From contig PANW01000068.1 in the NCBI GenBank assembly GCA_002707785.1, forward strand, positions 36,798 to 100,797: 64,000 nt of DNA, given 5' to 3'. How positions within the stretch are numbered: position 1 is the first letter of the stretch; every line of letters starts with the position of its first letter. The notes under the pieces are model-generated. The model was not told the origin of the DNA, did not search any database, and saw nothing but the letters and a program-made list of their open reading frames with translations. The DNA comes from Cellvibrionaceae bacterium (GTDB lineage Bacteria; Pseudomonadota; Gammaproteobacteria; Pseudomonadales; Cellvibrionaceae). Both the position numbers and the translations under genes were made by a program. Below are positions 47,272-56,252 of the stretch, one piece after another.

Positions 47272-49194
47272 CTATTGAGATTTTCTGACGCGTAGATACC
47301 ACTCGGACAATAGGCGCACTTGTTTCTCTGTGTAGCCTCGTTCGACCATGCGTGCTACAAAGTCCTGATGTTTTTTCTGGTCGTTCTCTGAGGCTTTGGC
47401 ATTAAAGGAAATGACCGGCAGCAAGTCTTCGGTGTTGGAGAACATTTTTTTCTCGATAACCGTGCGAAGTTTTTCGTAGCTATTCCAAACGGGGTTTTTT
47501 CCATTGTTGTTGGCGCGAGCTCTTAATACAAAATTGACGATTTCGTTGCGAAAATCTTTGGGGTTGCTAATTCCTGCCGGTTTTTCAATTTTTTCGAGTT
47601 CTTCGTTGAGTGCATTGCGATTAAGTATTTCGCCGGTCTCCGGATCCCTAAACTCTTGGTCTTGAATCCAGAAATCGGCGTAGGTGACATAGCGGTCAAA
47701 GATATTCTGTCCGTATTCAGTGTAGGATTCTAGGTAAGCAGTTTGAATTTCCTTGCCGATGAACTCGACATAATGAGGGGCCAAATATTCTTTAATGAAA
47801 GAGAGGTAAGCTTCCTGTAACTCAGGCTGAAACTGTTCCTGCTCTATTTGTTGTTCCAGCACATAGAGAAGATGAACTGGGTTGGCGGAAATCTCCGTGG
47901 CGTCAAAGTTAAATACTTTCGACAGGATCTTAAAGGCAAAGCGTGTGGACAACCCGCTCATGCCTTCATTGACGCCCGCTAGATCTTTGTACTCTTGTAG
48001 AGACTTCGCTTTGGGGTCGGTGTCTTTTAGATTTTCTCCATCGTAGACTCGCATTTTGGAATAGACATTGGAGTTTTCAGGTTCTTTAATGCGAGAGAGA
48101 ATCGAAAACTGAGCGAGCATTTTTAGTGTGTCGGGGGCGCAGGGCGCTTTCGATAATGAGCTGTGTTCGAGTAGTTTGTCGTAAATACGGATTTCTTCGG
48201 AGATGCGCAAGCAGTAAGGCACTTTCACAATATAAACTCGATCGATGAAGGCCTCATTATTCTTGTTGTTCTTGAAAGTTTGCCATTCCGATTCGTTAGA
48301 GTGCGCGAGGATGATGCCGTCGAAGGGGATGGCGCCTAGGCCTTCAGTGCTGTTGTAGTTACCTTCTTGAGTCGCGGTTAAAAGTGGGTGTAAGACTTTA
48401 ATTGGCGCCTTAAACATCTCCACAAATTCCATAATGCCTTGGTTTGAACGACAGAGTCCGCCGGAGAAACTGTAAGCATCAGCGTCATTTTGCGGGTAGT
48501 CCTCCAGTTTTCGAATATCCACTTTACCCACTAGCGATGAGATGTCTTGATTGTTTTCGTCGCCGGGCTCGGTTTTGGAGACCGCAATTTGATCGAGAAT
48601 GGAAGGGTAAACCTTAACCACTCTAAATTGACTGATATCACCATTGAATTCATGCAGGCGCTTGACCGCCCAAGGGGACATGATCGATTTTATATAGCGA
48701 CGAGGAATACCATAATCCTCTTCGAGAATATGGCCGTCTTCCGTCTCGTCAAACAGTGATAGGGGAGACTCAAAGACCGGCGAACCTTTGATGCAATAGA
48801 TGGGTTGTTTCTCGATGAGTGACTTTAGCTTCTCTGCCAAAGAAGATTTACCACCACCCACGGGGCCCAGTAAGTAGAGGATTTGTTTCTTTTCTTCGAG
48901 TCCCTGCGCCGCATGTCGGAAGAATGACACGATTTGTTCGATGCATTCTTCCATGCCATAAAAGTCGCCAAAGGCTTTGTAACGCTTGATGACTTTGTTG
49001 GAAAAAATCCGGCTTAATCGAGAGTCGGTGGAGGTGTCTATGATTTCAGGCTCGCCAATGGCCATTAGCATGCGCTCGGCGGCGCTGGCATAGACGCTGC
49101 GATCTTGTTTACAAAGATCCAGATATTCTTGAATGCTTAGTTCTTCTTCCTGGGTCGCCTCATAGCGATCTCGGTAGTGACTAAAGATACTCAT
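47272..49194 (-). CDS. yeaG: PrkA-family serine protein kinase
   Basis: 640 residues. N-terminal AAA+-like PrkA domain with P-loop LLGPVGGGKSSLAEKL (about 105-120), IYCIKGSP, and GIILAHSNESEWQTFKNNK; C-terminal PrkA kinase half (about 380-640). In E. coli YeaG phosphorylates itself and casein-like substrates and is needed in nitrogen starvation. First gene of the yeaG-yeaH-spoVR operon; the promoter should lie in 49195-49400. Confidence 0.96.
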   Translation of the reverse strand: MSIFSHYRDRYEATQEEELSIQEYLDLCKQDRSVYASAAERMLMAIGEPEIIDTSTDSRLSRIFSNKVIKRYKAFGDFYGMEECIEQIVSFFRHAAQGLEEKKQILYLLGPVGGGKSSLAEKLKSLIEKQPIYCIKGSPVFESPLSLFDETEDGHILEEDYGIPRRYIKSIMSPWAVKRLHEFNGDISQFRVVKVYPSILDQIAVSKTEPGDENNQDISSLVGKVDIRKLEDYPQNDADAYSFSGGLCRSNQGIMEFVEMFKAPIKVLHPLLTATQEGNYNSTEGLGAIPFDGIILAHSNESEWQTFKNNKNNEAFIDRVYIVKVPYCLRISEEIRIYDKLLEHSSLSKAPCAPDTLKMLAQFSILSRIKEPENSNVYSKMRVYDGENLKDTDPKAKSLQEYKDLAGVNEGMSGLSTRFAFKILSKVFNFDATEISANPVHLLYVLEQQIEQEQFQPELQEAYLSFIKEYLAPHYVEFIGKEIQTAYLESYTEYGQNIFDRYVTYADFWIQDQEFRDPETGEILNRNALNEELEKIEKPAGISNPKDFRNEIVNFVLRARANNNGKNPVWNSYEKLRTVIEKKMFSNTEDLLPVISFNAKASENDQKKHQDFVARMVERGYTEKQVRLLSEWYLRVRKSQ

Positions 49195-49510
49195 GGCTCA
49201 TCTCCTGAAAGCGGGTCAGCCTGCTGAGTTAGACCGCAGGAATGTAAAAATATTCCCTCGATATAGGCTGACCGTATATAACGTTAAACCTCGCTGCTCG
49301 AAAATCTTTATTCCTTGTATGAAGCATAGTCTGAAAAATAAAAAAGAGGATAAAGATGCTCTATTTTTTTGTTTTGGATAGACCGTTTGTAGTGCCTATT
49401 CGTCATACGCTAGCTATGGGATAATGGCTCATGGCTATCCAAATTTGCCTCCGGATTAGGTGCAATACAACTGGATAAAACGTGAACAAAGGAGCGGAAG
49501 AGATTCAATA
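49195..49510. other. Divergent region yeaG / galE
   Basis: About 316 bases, AT-rich in the middle. An A-run, weak AGAG/CTCT stem and T-run occur at 49339-49370; reading either way it would be a poor terminator. GGAAGAG before ATG 49511 is the galE ribosome site. Promoters for both operons must be here but no consensus stands out. Confidence 0.4.
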
Positions 49511-50548
49511 ATGGATGATTCGAAAGGCGGTAAGCGTGTATTGGTGACGGGGGGGGCGGGCTATATTGGCAGCCATACCTGCGTGGAGTTAGTGGCGGCA
49601 GGTTTCGAACCGATAATTGTGGATAACTTCTCCAACAGTAAGCCTCAAGTGATGCTGCGTTTGGAGCAAATTCTCGGGCGAAACCTCACCTGTATCGACG
49701 CTGATATTGCTGATCGAACCGCCATGATTGCTGTGTTCGATAAACATGAAATCAGTGCTGTTTTACATTTTGCCGGTTTTAAGGCGGTGGGTGAATCCTG
49801 CCAACTCCCCTTAAAGTACTTTGACAATAATGTGTCAGGTACCGTGACCTTGTGTGAAGTGATGGCCGAAAAGGGCGTAACCGATCTTATTTTTAGTTCA
49901 TCAGCAACCGTCTACGGTGATCCGGTATCAGTGCCTATCGATGAGAGCTTTTCTACATCGGCGACCAACCCTTACGGTCGCAGCAAGTTGATGGTCGAAG
50001 AGATTATGCGCGATGTTTGCCGCGTGGATGATAGTCCGTGGCGCGTGAGCCTACTGCGTTATTTTAATCCCGTAGGGGCCCATCACAGCGGTTTGATTGG
50101 TGAAGATCCTCAGGGGATTCCCAATAACTTATTGCCCTATGTGGCACAGGTGGCCGTGGGTAAGCTCGAGCGTCTAGGCGTATTTGGAGACGACTATGAT
50201 ACCCCCGATGGCACGGGTGTGAGGGACTACATTCATGTTGTCGATCTGGCCCGGGGCCATGTTCAGGCGTTGCGCTATTTGCTGCAGCAATCACCCGGTT
50301 GTTATACCCATAACTTGGGAACCGGGCACGGCTACAGTGTTCTGGATATCGTCAAAGCGTTTGAAAAAGCCTCCGGTAAGACGGTGCCTTACACTGTATC
50401 GCCGCGACGACCGGGAGATATTGCTCAGTGTTATGCCAATCCACAAAAAGCGGCTTCAGAGCTGCAGTGGCAGGCCGAGCTTGGGATAGAGCGTATGATG
50501 GAAGATACTTGGCGCTGGCAGTCTGCCAATCCCAATGGCTATGAGTAG
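49511..50548 (+). CDS. galE: UDP-glucose 4-epimerase
   Basis: Interconverts UDP-glucose and UDP-galactose. 345 residues. NAD motif VTGGAGYIGSHTCVELV (about 11-27), catalytic Ser in SSSATVYGDP and Tyr/Lys in NPYGRSKLMVE; RYFNPVGAHHSGLIGEDPQG and RDYIHVVDLA are classic GalE. Start ATG 49511 favoured over in-frame ATG at 49460. No gal operon around it; with galU upstream in the window it supports LPS/EPS sugar supply. Confidence 0.96.
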   Translation: MDDSKGGKRVLVTGGAGYIGSHTCVELVAAGFEPIIVDNFSNSKPQVMLRLEQILGRNLTCIDADIADRTAMIAVFDKHEISAVLHFAGFKAVGESCQLPLKYFDNNVSGTVTLCEVMAEKGVTDLIFSSSATVYGDPVSVPIDESFSTSATNPYGRSKLMVEEIMRDVCRVDDSPWRVSLLRYFNPVGAHHSGLIGEDPQGIPNNLLPYVAQVAVGKLERLGVFGDDYDTPDGTGVRDYIHVVDLARGHVQALRYLLQQSPGCYTHNLGTGHGYSVLDIVKAFEKASGKTVPYTVSPRRPGDIAQCYANPQKAASELQWQAELGIERMMEDTWRWQSANPNGYE

Positions 50549-50602
50549 AGATCGATAGAACCAGTAAGGGTTTGAACGCTGGTAATTGCCTGAGGTGATA
50601 TC

Positions 50603-50636
50603 GGCGGTTGAGACTCTTTACAGAGCCTCAACCGCC
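50603..50636 (+). terminator. Hairpin downstream of galE
   Basis: 10-bp perfect stem GGCGGTTGAG/CTCAACCGCC, 14-base loop, 55 bases after galE. No U tract on either strand; may be a Rho-dependent or mRNA-stabilising hairpin between the convergent genes. Confidence 0.4.
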
Positions 50637-50721
50637 TCGGGACAAACGTGCACTATCAAGCATGAACTACCCATCGTGCACTATATATAGACGCTAGAGG
50701 TGGATAGGGCCGGTTAGCCAG

Positions 50722-52371
50722 TTAAGCCAGTTCTTTTTCCCACACCACGGGCTCTGATAATGGGCGCAATAAGTAGTCGCCGTAGCGCTCTTCCAATTTG
50801 TTGCGCTTGATTTTCAGAGTCGGCGTCAGCATATCGTTTTCAATGCTCCACACTTCGTCAGACACGACGATATGATCCAAACGCTGATGGGATTCGAGTT
50901 CGGAGTTGACCTCATTTAGGGTGTTAAGCAAGCGCTCGTGGGTGTCGCTAGAGCGGTCGCGAACCTGTTCATTGAGCACCGCAATGGCCAGCGGTTGTTT
51001 TCGGCCAGAGCCGAGTACACAGATTTGCTCAATATCAGGATTGCGTGCCAGTAGGCTCTCAATGGGCACCGGTGCCACGTATTTGCCTTTAGCGGTTTTG
51101 AATTGCTCTTTGACGCGACCGATAATGCTCCAAGTTCCCGTGTTGTCGACTTTGGCGCGGTCTCCGGTTCTGAACCAACCGTCGACAAAGGCTTCTTCGG
51201 TTGCCTTGGGGTTCTTGTAGTACTCTTTGAAGATCGCCTCGCCGCGAATCAACACTTCACCCTCGTCGGAGAGCTTCATTTCAACGCAATCTTGAGGAAC
51301 GCCGATGGTGCCCAAGCGAGTCGGGTCGAAGGGGTTGTTGCCACAGGAGAGGCCAGCGGTTTCCGTCATACCCCAACCCTCAGAGATGTTGATGCCGATG
51401 CGGGAGTACCACTCCAGAATTCCCGGAGAAATCGGAGCTGAGCCGGAGCCGAACATTTTCGCGCGTCCCAGTCCCAATCCCTTGCGAATTTTTCTCGCGA
51501 CTAAGCGACCGACAATGGGGATCTTCAGCAGTCGCTGAAGCTTCTCATCCGGCATTTTCGCCAAGATTTGCGCTTGGAATTTGGTCCACAGACGCGGCAC
51601 CGAAATAAACACCGTTGGTTGCGCGTGATGGACATCGGCAATAAAGGTATCTAGAGATTCGACAAAGAAGACTTCGATAGGAGCATAGAGAGTCATCAAC
51701 TCAACCACGCAGCGCTCGGTGATGTGTGCCAGCGGGAGATAGGACATGCAGGCATCGTCATCTTTACGCGGATGTATATGCGCCGAACAGTAGGCCGATG
51801 ACGCGACATTGTTGAAGGTTAAGACTACGCCTTTTGGTAGACCCGTACTGCCGGAGGTATAGACGATGGTGACCGTGTCTTCGCCGTCCGGTTGGTGCAC
51901 ATCGCTCAGCGGCGCATAGTTTTCCAGCCAATCATTGTAGGTAGCTTTAGCGCCTTCAATGGTGGGGTAGGGGAAAGTGATGGTCAGTAGATCGTCCGGC
52001 AGAGCTTCTTGAGCGGCGGACGTGTCGTCGAGCTTGCCGACGAAAATGGCCTTGGCCTCACTGTGTGACAACACATGTTGGATGGTGCTGACACCGGCCG
52101 TTGAGTAGATGGGAACGCTTACTAACCCCGCCATCATGATGGCGAAATCGACAATGAACCACTCGGCGCTATTCTTTGCCAAAATGCCGACTCTATCGCC
52201 AGGTTCCAAGCCTTGTGCCAGCAGAGCGGATGCTATGCGGCGAGCCTGATCGTCGACGTCGGCCCACGTGAGTGTCCGCCATACTTGGTTGAAGGGCTGG
52301 TGCAAGTAAGGCTTATTAGGGTGGTTGGCTACATTCTCTGCCAGCTGTTGCAATGGAAGTGGGTATGACAT
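50722..52371 (-). CDS. Long-chain acyl-CoA synthetase (AMP-forming), second copy
   Basis: 549 residues. Motifs: IVYTSGSTGLPKGVVLTFNN (about 167-186), EGWGMTETAGLS, GWFRTGDRAKVDNTGTWSIIG, and catalytic-Lys region TPTLKIKRNKLEERYGDYL. Same family as the ligase at 38-39.6 kb but clearly diverged, e.g. with a KPYLHQPFNQVWRTLTW start and YSTAGVSTIQHVL. Single gene. Confidence 0.93.
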   Translation of the reverse strand: MSYPLPLQQLAENVANHPNKPYLHQPFNQVWRTLTWADVDDQARRIASALLAQGLEPGDRVGILAKNSAEWFIVDFAIMMAGLVSVPIYSTAGVSTIQHVLSHSEAKAIFVGKLDDTSAAQEALPDDLLTITFPYPTIEGAKATYNDWLENYAPLSDVHQPDGEDTVTIVYTSGSTGLPKGVVLTFNNVASSAYCSAHIHPRKDDDACMSYLPLAHITERCVVELMTLYAPIEVFFVESLDTFIADVHHAQPTVFISVPRLWTKFQAQILAKMPDEKLQRLLKIPIVGRLVARKIRKGLGLGRAKMFGSGSAPISPGILEWYSRIGINISEGWGMTETAGLSCGNNPFDPTRLGTIGVPQDCVEMKLSDEGEVLIRGEAIFKEYYKNPKATEEAFVDGWFRTGDRAKVDNTGTWSIIGRVKEQFKTAKGKYVAPVPIESLLARNPDIEQICVLGSGRKQPLAIAVLNEQVRDRSSDTHERLLNTLNEVNSELESHQRLDHIVVSDEVWSIENDMLTPTLKIKRNKLEERYGDYLLRPLSEPVVWEKELA

Positions 52372-52520
52372 GGTCTCTCTCGTACTCGCTGTTATGTTTT
52401 TTGGGAGTAATGGTTTCTACCTATTCCATCAAACTCTTCGGGGCTTCACAAGGGGGCAAATCGGTCATTACGTTTCTTTATCGAGCTGCTCGATATTGGT
52501 GCTTTCTGCGTGCGATTGTT

Positions 52521-53246
52521 TTAAGGGCTTGGACAGTCGAGATTGATGGCATCCGGTTTGGTGGCTTCTAACGAGACTGCCAGCTTTTCGGCCAGGTCGC
52601 GATGGCGTGGATTCAGATACATATAGGCGTCGAATTGGATTTCATGAGCGGTTAACCTGACCAGTTTAGTGGCAAAGATGTTTTCGAATCTAGAAATGGG
52701 CTGAGGCGGTAATAGCATCAGATCCAGACGTCCTGCTGCCAGCAATTTAAAAGCCGTTCTAGTATCACTAATGACCGAGAAGCTAGCATTCGAAAAATGC
52801 TTTTGGGCCTCTTCTTTCACCTGCAGGAGGCCTTCTAGATTACCAATCTGTAAGGGCATATCTTTGTGGATGATTTTATGGGCATCTCTCGGTGCGTAAC
52901 CGTACCCTGCATAGCAGGCGCGCCCAAAGCGAGTCGGTACTCGGACAAGGTTGGGAAAATTCGCTTTTACGACCGCTTCTGCACGCAGCAGATCTCCGTC
53001 GAGTAAGCCATTGTTGACTTGGCTGAGAATACGCCGGCCCGGCAACCAATGAATTTTCGGGCGATAACCTTCTCGTTTGAGTGCAGCTTCGAGCCAAACT
53101 TTGTAAGGGCTGTGTGGGTAGGTTTTTTCAAAGCCGGGGTAAAAGCCAAAGTTGAGTGGTATCAGCGAGCTTGGCTCAGTCGTATCGGCGTAGTTGAAAG
53201 TGGAGATTAGCAGCAGTCCACAGAGAAAGATCCTTCGTCTCAACAT
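52521..53246 (-). CDS. Periplasmic solute-binding protein (SBP family 3 type)
   Basis: 241 residues with signal peptide (RRRIFLCGLLLISTFNYADT). Type II periplasmic-binding fold of the amino-acid-type SBP_bac_3 group: KVWLEAALKREGYRPKIHWL, NNGLLDGDLLRAEAV, and AFKLLAAGRLDLMLL. No ABC permease or ATPase adjoins it, so it may be a stand-alone sensor or binding protein. It is paralogous in type to the protein at 60.4 kb. Confidence 0.82.
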   Translation of the reverse strand: MLRRRIFLCGLLLISTFNYADTTEPSSLIPLNFGFYPGFEKTYPHSPYKVWLEAALKREGYRPKIHWLPGRRILSQVNNGLLDGDLLRAEAVVKANFPNLVRVPTRFGRACYAGYGYAPRDAHKIIHKDMPLQIGNLEGLLQVKEEAQKHFSNASFSVISDTRTAFKLLAAGRLDLMLLPPQPISRFENIFATKLVRLTAHEIQFDAYMYLNPRHRDLAEKLAVSLEATKPDAINLDCPSP

Positions 53247-53697
53247 GTGTGCATCATTTTTAGAGTTATGGATTACTGTCAGTTTAGGAGCGAATACTCG
53301 AGCGGGCAGCTACTGAGGAGGATTCAGGTGACAAAAGTTGTATTGCAGTGCCGATTGGTCGGCTCCTATAGGTGAATGCCGAGACAATTCTGAAGGTAGA
53401 GGATTTTTATGCGATGGGTTTGGGGATGAGAAAATTGAATCACCGTCATAGAGATTGCTATAAGCGGACCTATGGCCTAGGTCGACTGAGCGCTGACTTT
53501 CGCTGAGATTGTGGTTGAAAAGGAAGTAAGTAATGTCTTTTATGGGTAAATGGCAATTGTTGAATCATCGGTTGGGTTTGTTCTGACTGATCTGAGCCAG
53601 TGCACTCCGTTGTAGAGTCCGCGTGCTCCTGCGAGCCCAACCGGATTTACCGGTCGGGCCGAGGATCAAAGAGAAGATTATGAATATAACGAGAGGC
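53247..53697. other. Intergenic region upstream of SBP and downstream of TonB receptor
   Basis: About 450 bases. It contains an imperfect hairpin CCCAACCGG/CCGGTCGGG (about 53639-53661), near the receptor's 3' side, with no U tract. A 17-codon frame with a strong ribosome site (ATG 53533) is probably fortuitous. No other feature recognised. Confidence 0.4.
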
Positions 53698-55764
53698 TTA
53701 GAAACTGTAGGTTGCCGATAGTCTAATATCGCGGCCAGCTTCCCAGGGCCCGGCCACGGAACCGTAACCAGGAACCTCAGTGAAATCTCCGACGCTGGAG
53801 TGATCTCTATAGTGTTTATCAAAGAGATTGATCACTGCAAGGCTTAGAGTGAGTTCTTGCGTTGCTTGCCATTCGGCAAAGGCATCGACTGTGGTGTAAG
53901 AATCTTTTTCAAGCTCGTAGGGGGCAGTGCCCCAGACAACTTGATCAACGTAGAGTGCATCAATGTCCAGATCTTCCACATAAGCCACATTCAAACCAAG
54001 CTTCAAATCAGCGCGCGGCGTGTAACTCAAGCCCACATTCCAGGTATCGCCGACAGAGTTGCCTAAGCCTTTATGTTCGTAGCCATTCACATCGGAAGTT
54101 GGCAAGTCGCTGATTTCACGGATGGTGCGAGAGCCATCGGTGATGGTGAGTGTGCCATAGTCGATTTCAGTGTCCACGGTAGAAAAGCCGGCATAAATTT
54201 CGAAGTCATTGAGTTGATAGGTCAATGAAGCTTCAAACCCCTGAGTCTCTAAGGTGCCAATGTTCTGATAATAAACGCCACCTCTGTCGGGAATGTCGAC
54301 AATCACATCGTCGATGTCTGACTGGTAGACGGCAATTTTGGCGCTTAAGTTCTGACTGCTGTATTCCGCTGAAATTTCGATATTACTGACACTCTCGCCA
54401 TCGAGATTTTCATCCATGGCGCCACCGATGGGTGAATCACCAAAGGTAAATCCATCGCCAATTTCTTTGCCGCGAAAGGCTTCGGCGTAACCCAAACCCA
54501 GGGTCCAGTCGTCGGTGAGTTCGTAGGAGACGCCAATATTGAGACTGACATCGGATTCATCGAATTTCGATGGGGTCCCGGTTTGACCACTCTGCAAGAC
54601 TTGTTCGTTTTCATACTTGTCATAGCGAGCGCCGTAGCTCAGCAGTAGTTGATCGCTCAGCTGGGAGTGAACCTGAGCATAGGCGCCCAGTACACTGCCT
54701 TCTTCTTCTGCGGTAACGCGAGTTCCAGCCCAAACACCATCGCTCTTCACATCGTCGTCGCGGTAGTCTACGCCATAGACGATTTTGTGATCGCCGAGTA
54801 GCGTCGTGTTGCGAATGTCGAGGCCAACGCTCGTAATCTCAGCTAGCCAATTATAGGCGCCGCCTTTGAAGGACTGCTCAGTATCGTAAAGAGTGACTTC
54901 CAAGTTGAGTAAGTCATTGTGCTGCAGCGTGTAGTTGGCGATGTAAGTGTCGCGCTTGGCCTCGCTGGCGTAGAGTGGAGTGCCAACTGGAACATGCCAG
55001 TTGGGATTTTTACTGAAATCGGCTTGTTCGTCACGACCCTCATAGCTCAATGCCAGAGTTTGGTTGTCGCTAATGTTGCCGCTGAGCTTTATGAAACTGA
55101 GATCCTGATCGGATGCCGTGCCTAGGACTTCATCGCCATCGCCATCATCGAAGTTGTCTCTATCGGTGTCGCTGTAATAGGCCACAACCCCCCAGTTGTC
55201 ACTCAAGCGACCGTACAAGCTGACGCTGTATTGCTCGCCTTCATTACTGAAATAGTTGCCTTTTACGGAACCGCCAAAAGACTCACCTTGGTCCAGAAGA
55301 TCATTCACATCTTTGGTCTTAAAGCGGATGGCACCGCCGATGGCGCCTGCGCCACTAGTAGCTTCGCCCGCTCCAGCTTGTACCTCAACTTCTTGTAGCA
55401 GTGCGGGGTCGATAGCGACTCGGCCGATGTGGTGAAACAGGGTGGACGTTTGAGGCGCTCCGTCAACGGTGACATTGACGTAGTTGTCCTCCAAGCCGCG
55501 AACATAGATTTTCTGCGCGATACCCAGTGAGCCGCCGACGTTGATTGATGGCGTTAGGCGGAATATGTCGGCCAGGTCATTGGCTTGATAGGCCTCGAGA
55601 TCCTCGGTTGTAATCAGAGCATTGGTGGCTTGTCCCACGACCACAACAGTTTCCAGCTCGTTTTGAACGGCGTCGGCGGCTTCCTCCGCCATTACTGGAA
55701 CGGAAAGCCCGCTGATGGCGGCGATTGCGGCGGCCAACGTTGTTTTCTTACTGTGCGTGCCCAT
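53698..55764 (-). CDS. TonB-dependent outer-membrane receptor (heme/siderophore type)
   Basis: 688 residues. Signal peptide to about residue 26 (AAAIAAISGLSVPVMAEEA), TonB-box-like ETVVVVG, plug (about 45-170: FRLTPSINVGGSLGIAQKIY, VTVDGAPQTSTLFHHIGRVA, GAIRFKTKDVNDLLDQGESF) and 22-strand barrel ending ATYSF, with terminal aromatic. The plug resembles the hemoglobin/transferrin-type family more than simple ferrichrome receptors, but the ligand cannot be told. Start ATG 55764 with GAGGGG 9 bases before; frame open to 55818. A Fur-like box lies 37 bases upstream, so iron repression is likely. Divergent from the DUF3649-PepSY-DUF3325 genes. Confidence 0.93.
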   Translation of the reverse strand: MGTHSKKTTLAAAIAAISGLSVPVMAEEAADAVQNELETVVVVGQATNALITTEDLEAYQANDLADIFRLTPSINVGGSLGIAQKIYVRGLEDNYVNVTVDGAPQTSTLFHHIGRVAIDPALLQEVEVQAGAGEATSGAGAIGGAIRFKTKDVNDLLDQGESFGGSVKGNYFSNEGEQYSVSLYGRLSDNWGVVAYYSDTDRDNFDDGDGDEVLGTASDQDLSFIKLSGNISDNQTLALSYEGRDEQADFSKNPNWHVPVGTPLYASEAKRDTYIANYTLQHNDLLNLEVTLYDTEQSFKGGAYNWLAEITSVGLDIRNTTLLGDHKIVYGVDYRDDDVKSDGVWAGTRVTAEEEGSVLGAYAQVHSQLSDQLLLSYGARYDKYENEQVLQSGQTGTPSKFDESDVSLNIGVSYELTDDWTLGLGYAEAFRGKEIGDGFTFGDSPIGGAMDENLDGESVSNIEISAEYSSQNLSAKIAVYQSDIDDVIVDIPDRGGVYYQNIGTLETQGFEASLTYQLNDFEIYAGFSTVDTEIDYGTLTITDGSRTIREISDLPTSDVNGYEHKGLGNSVGDTWNVGLSYTPRADLKLGLNVAYVEDLDIDALYVDQVVWGTAPYELEKDSYTTVDAFAEWQATQELTLSLAVINLFDKHYRDHSSVGDFTEVPGYGSVAGPWEAGRDIRLSATYSF

Positions 55765-55800
55765 GACTAAGAACCCCTCAAATATTAGTTTGTTATTACA

Positions 55801-55819
55801 AATGCGAATTATCCTCATT
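55801..55819 (-). promoter_or_regulatory. Fur box upstream of TonB receptor
   Basis: Minus-strand sequence AATGAGGATAATTCGCATT: palindrome-like, 17 of 19 bases agreeing with the dyad form AATGAGAATAATTCTCATT. It sits between the receptor start and the divergent iron-uptake genes. Its similarity to the second site at 60.2 kb supports both. Confidence 0.8.
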
Positions 55820-55979
55820 TATATTGTGATTTTGAAGTGTCTTTGCATTTGTTACATTTGCTAAGCCCCAATCATCTGCGCTAGATTGGCGCCCGTTTGA
55901 AAAGCCGAGGCCGTAAATACACGGACGAGGTTGATTTTGAGAGCAAGTGAAGCAGCTAAGATTTCAGGTAGATCAGCGC

Positions 55980-56252
55980 ATGAGAAAATCCCCAAGCTCC
56001 ATCGTCTCCCGCACGGGTGCAGCCATCGTCGGCGGGTATGTACTCGCCAACTGCATGGCATTTGCCCTAGCCGCGGCTCTGCCACTGCATCAAATCGATG
56101 CCACATTGATGGCCATGCAGCTCACTTATTTGTTCTATGCCGTGGCGGCTATTTGGGCGTTTGCGGCTAACCGTGCTCGAACGGCTTGGCTGGGGTTAGT
56201 GGCACCAAGTGGAATAGCCTTGCTGATTTGGGCGCTATTGAGGTTTGTATGA
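55980..56252 (+). CDS. DUF3649 iron-uptake membrane protein
   Basis: 90 residues from ATG 55980 (AGGTAG upstream); a GTG at 55947 is also in frame. Three hydrophobic helices (TGAAIVGGYVLANCMAFALA, LTYLFYAVAAIWAF, WLGLVAPSGIALLIWALL). This pattern, followed by a PepSY protein and a DUF3325 protein, matches a conserved trio associated with TonB receptors and iron uptake in proteobacteria. Overlaps the PepSY start (ATGA). Confidence 0.75.
   Translation: MRKSPSSIVSRTGAAIVGGYVLANCMAFALAAALPLHQIDATLMAMQLTYLFYAVAAIWAFAANRARTAWLGLVAPSGIALLIWALLRFV

Noticed and set aside
53533..53586. 17-codon frame with strong ribosome site, possible leader peptide
   Set aside because: The only gene downstream on that strand is far away and the TonB receptor is antisense; nothing to regulate.
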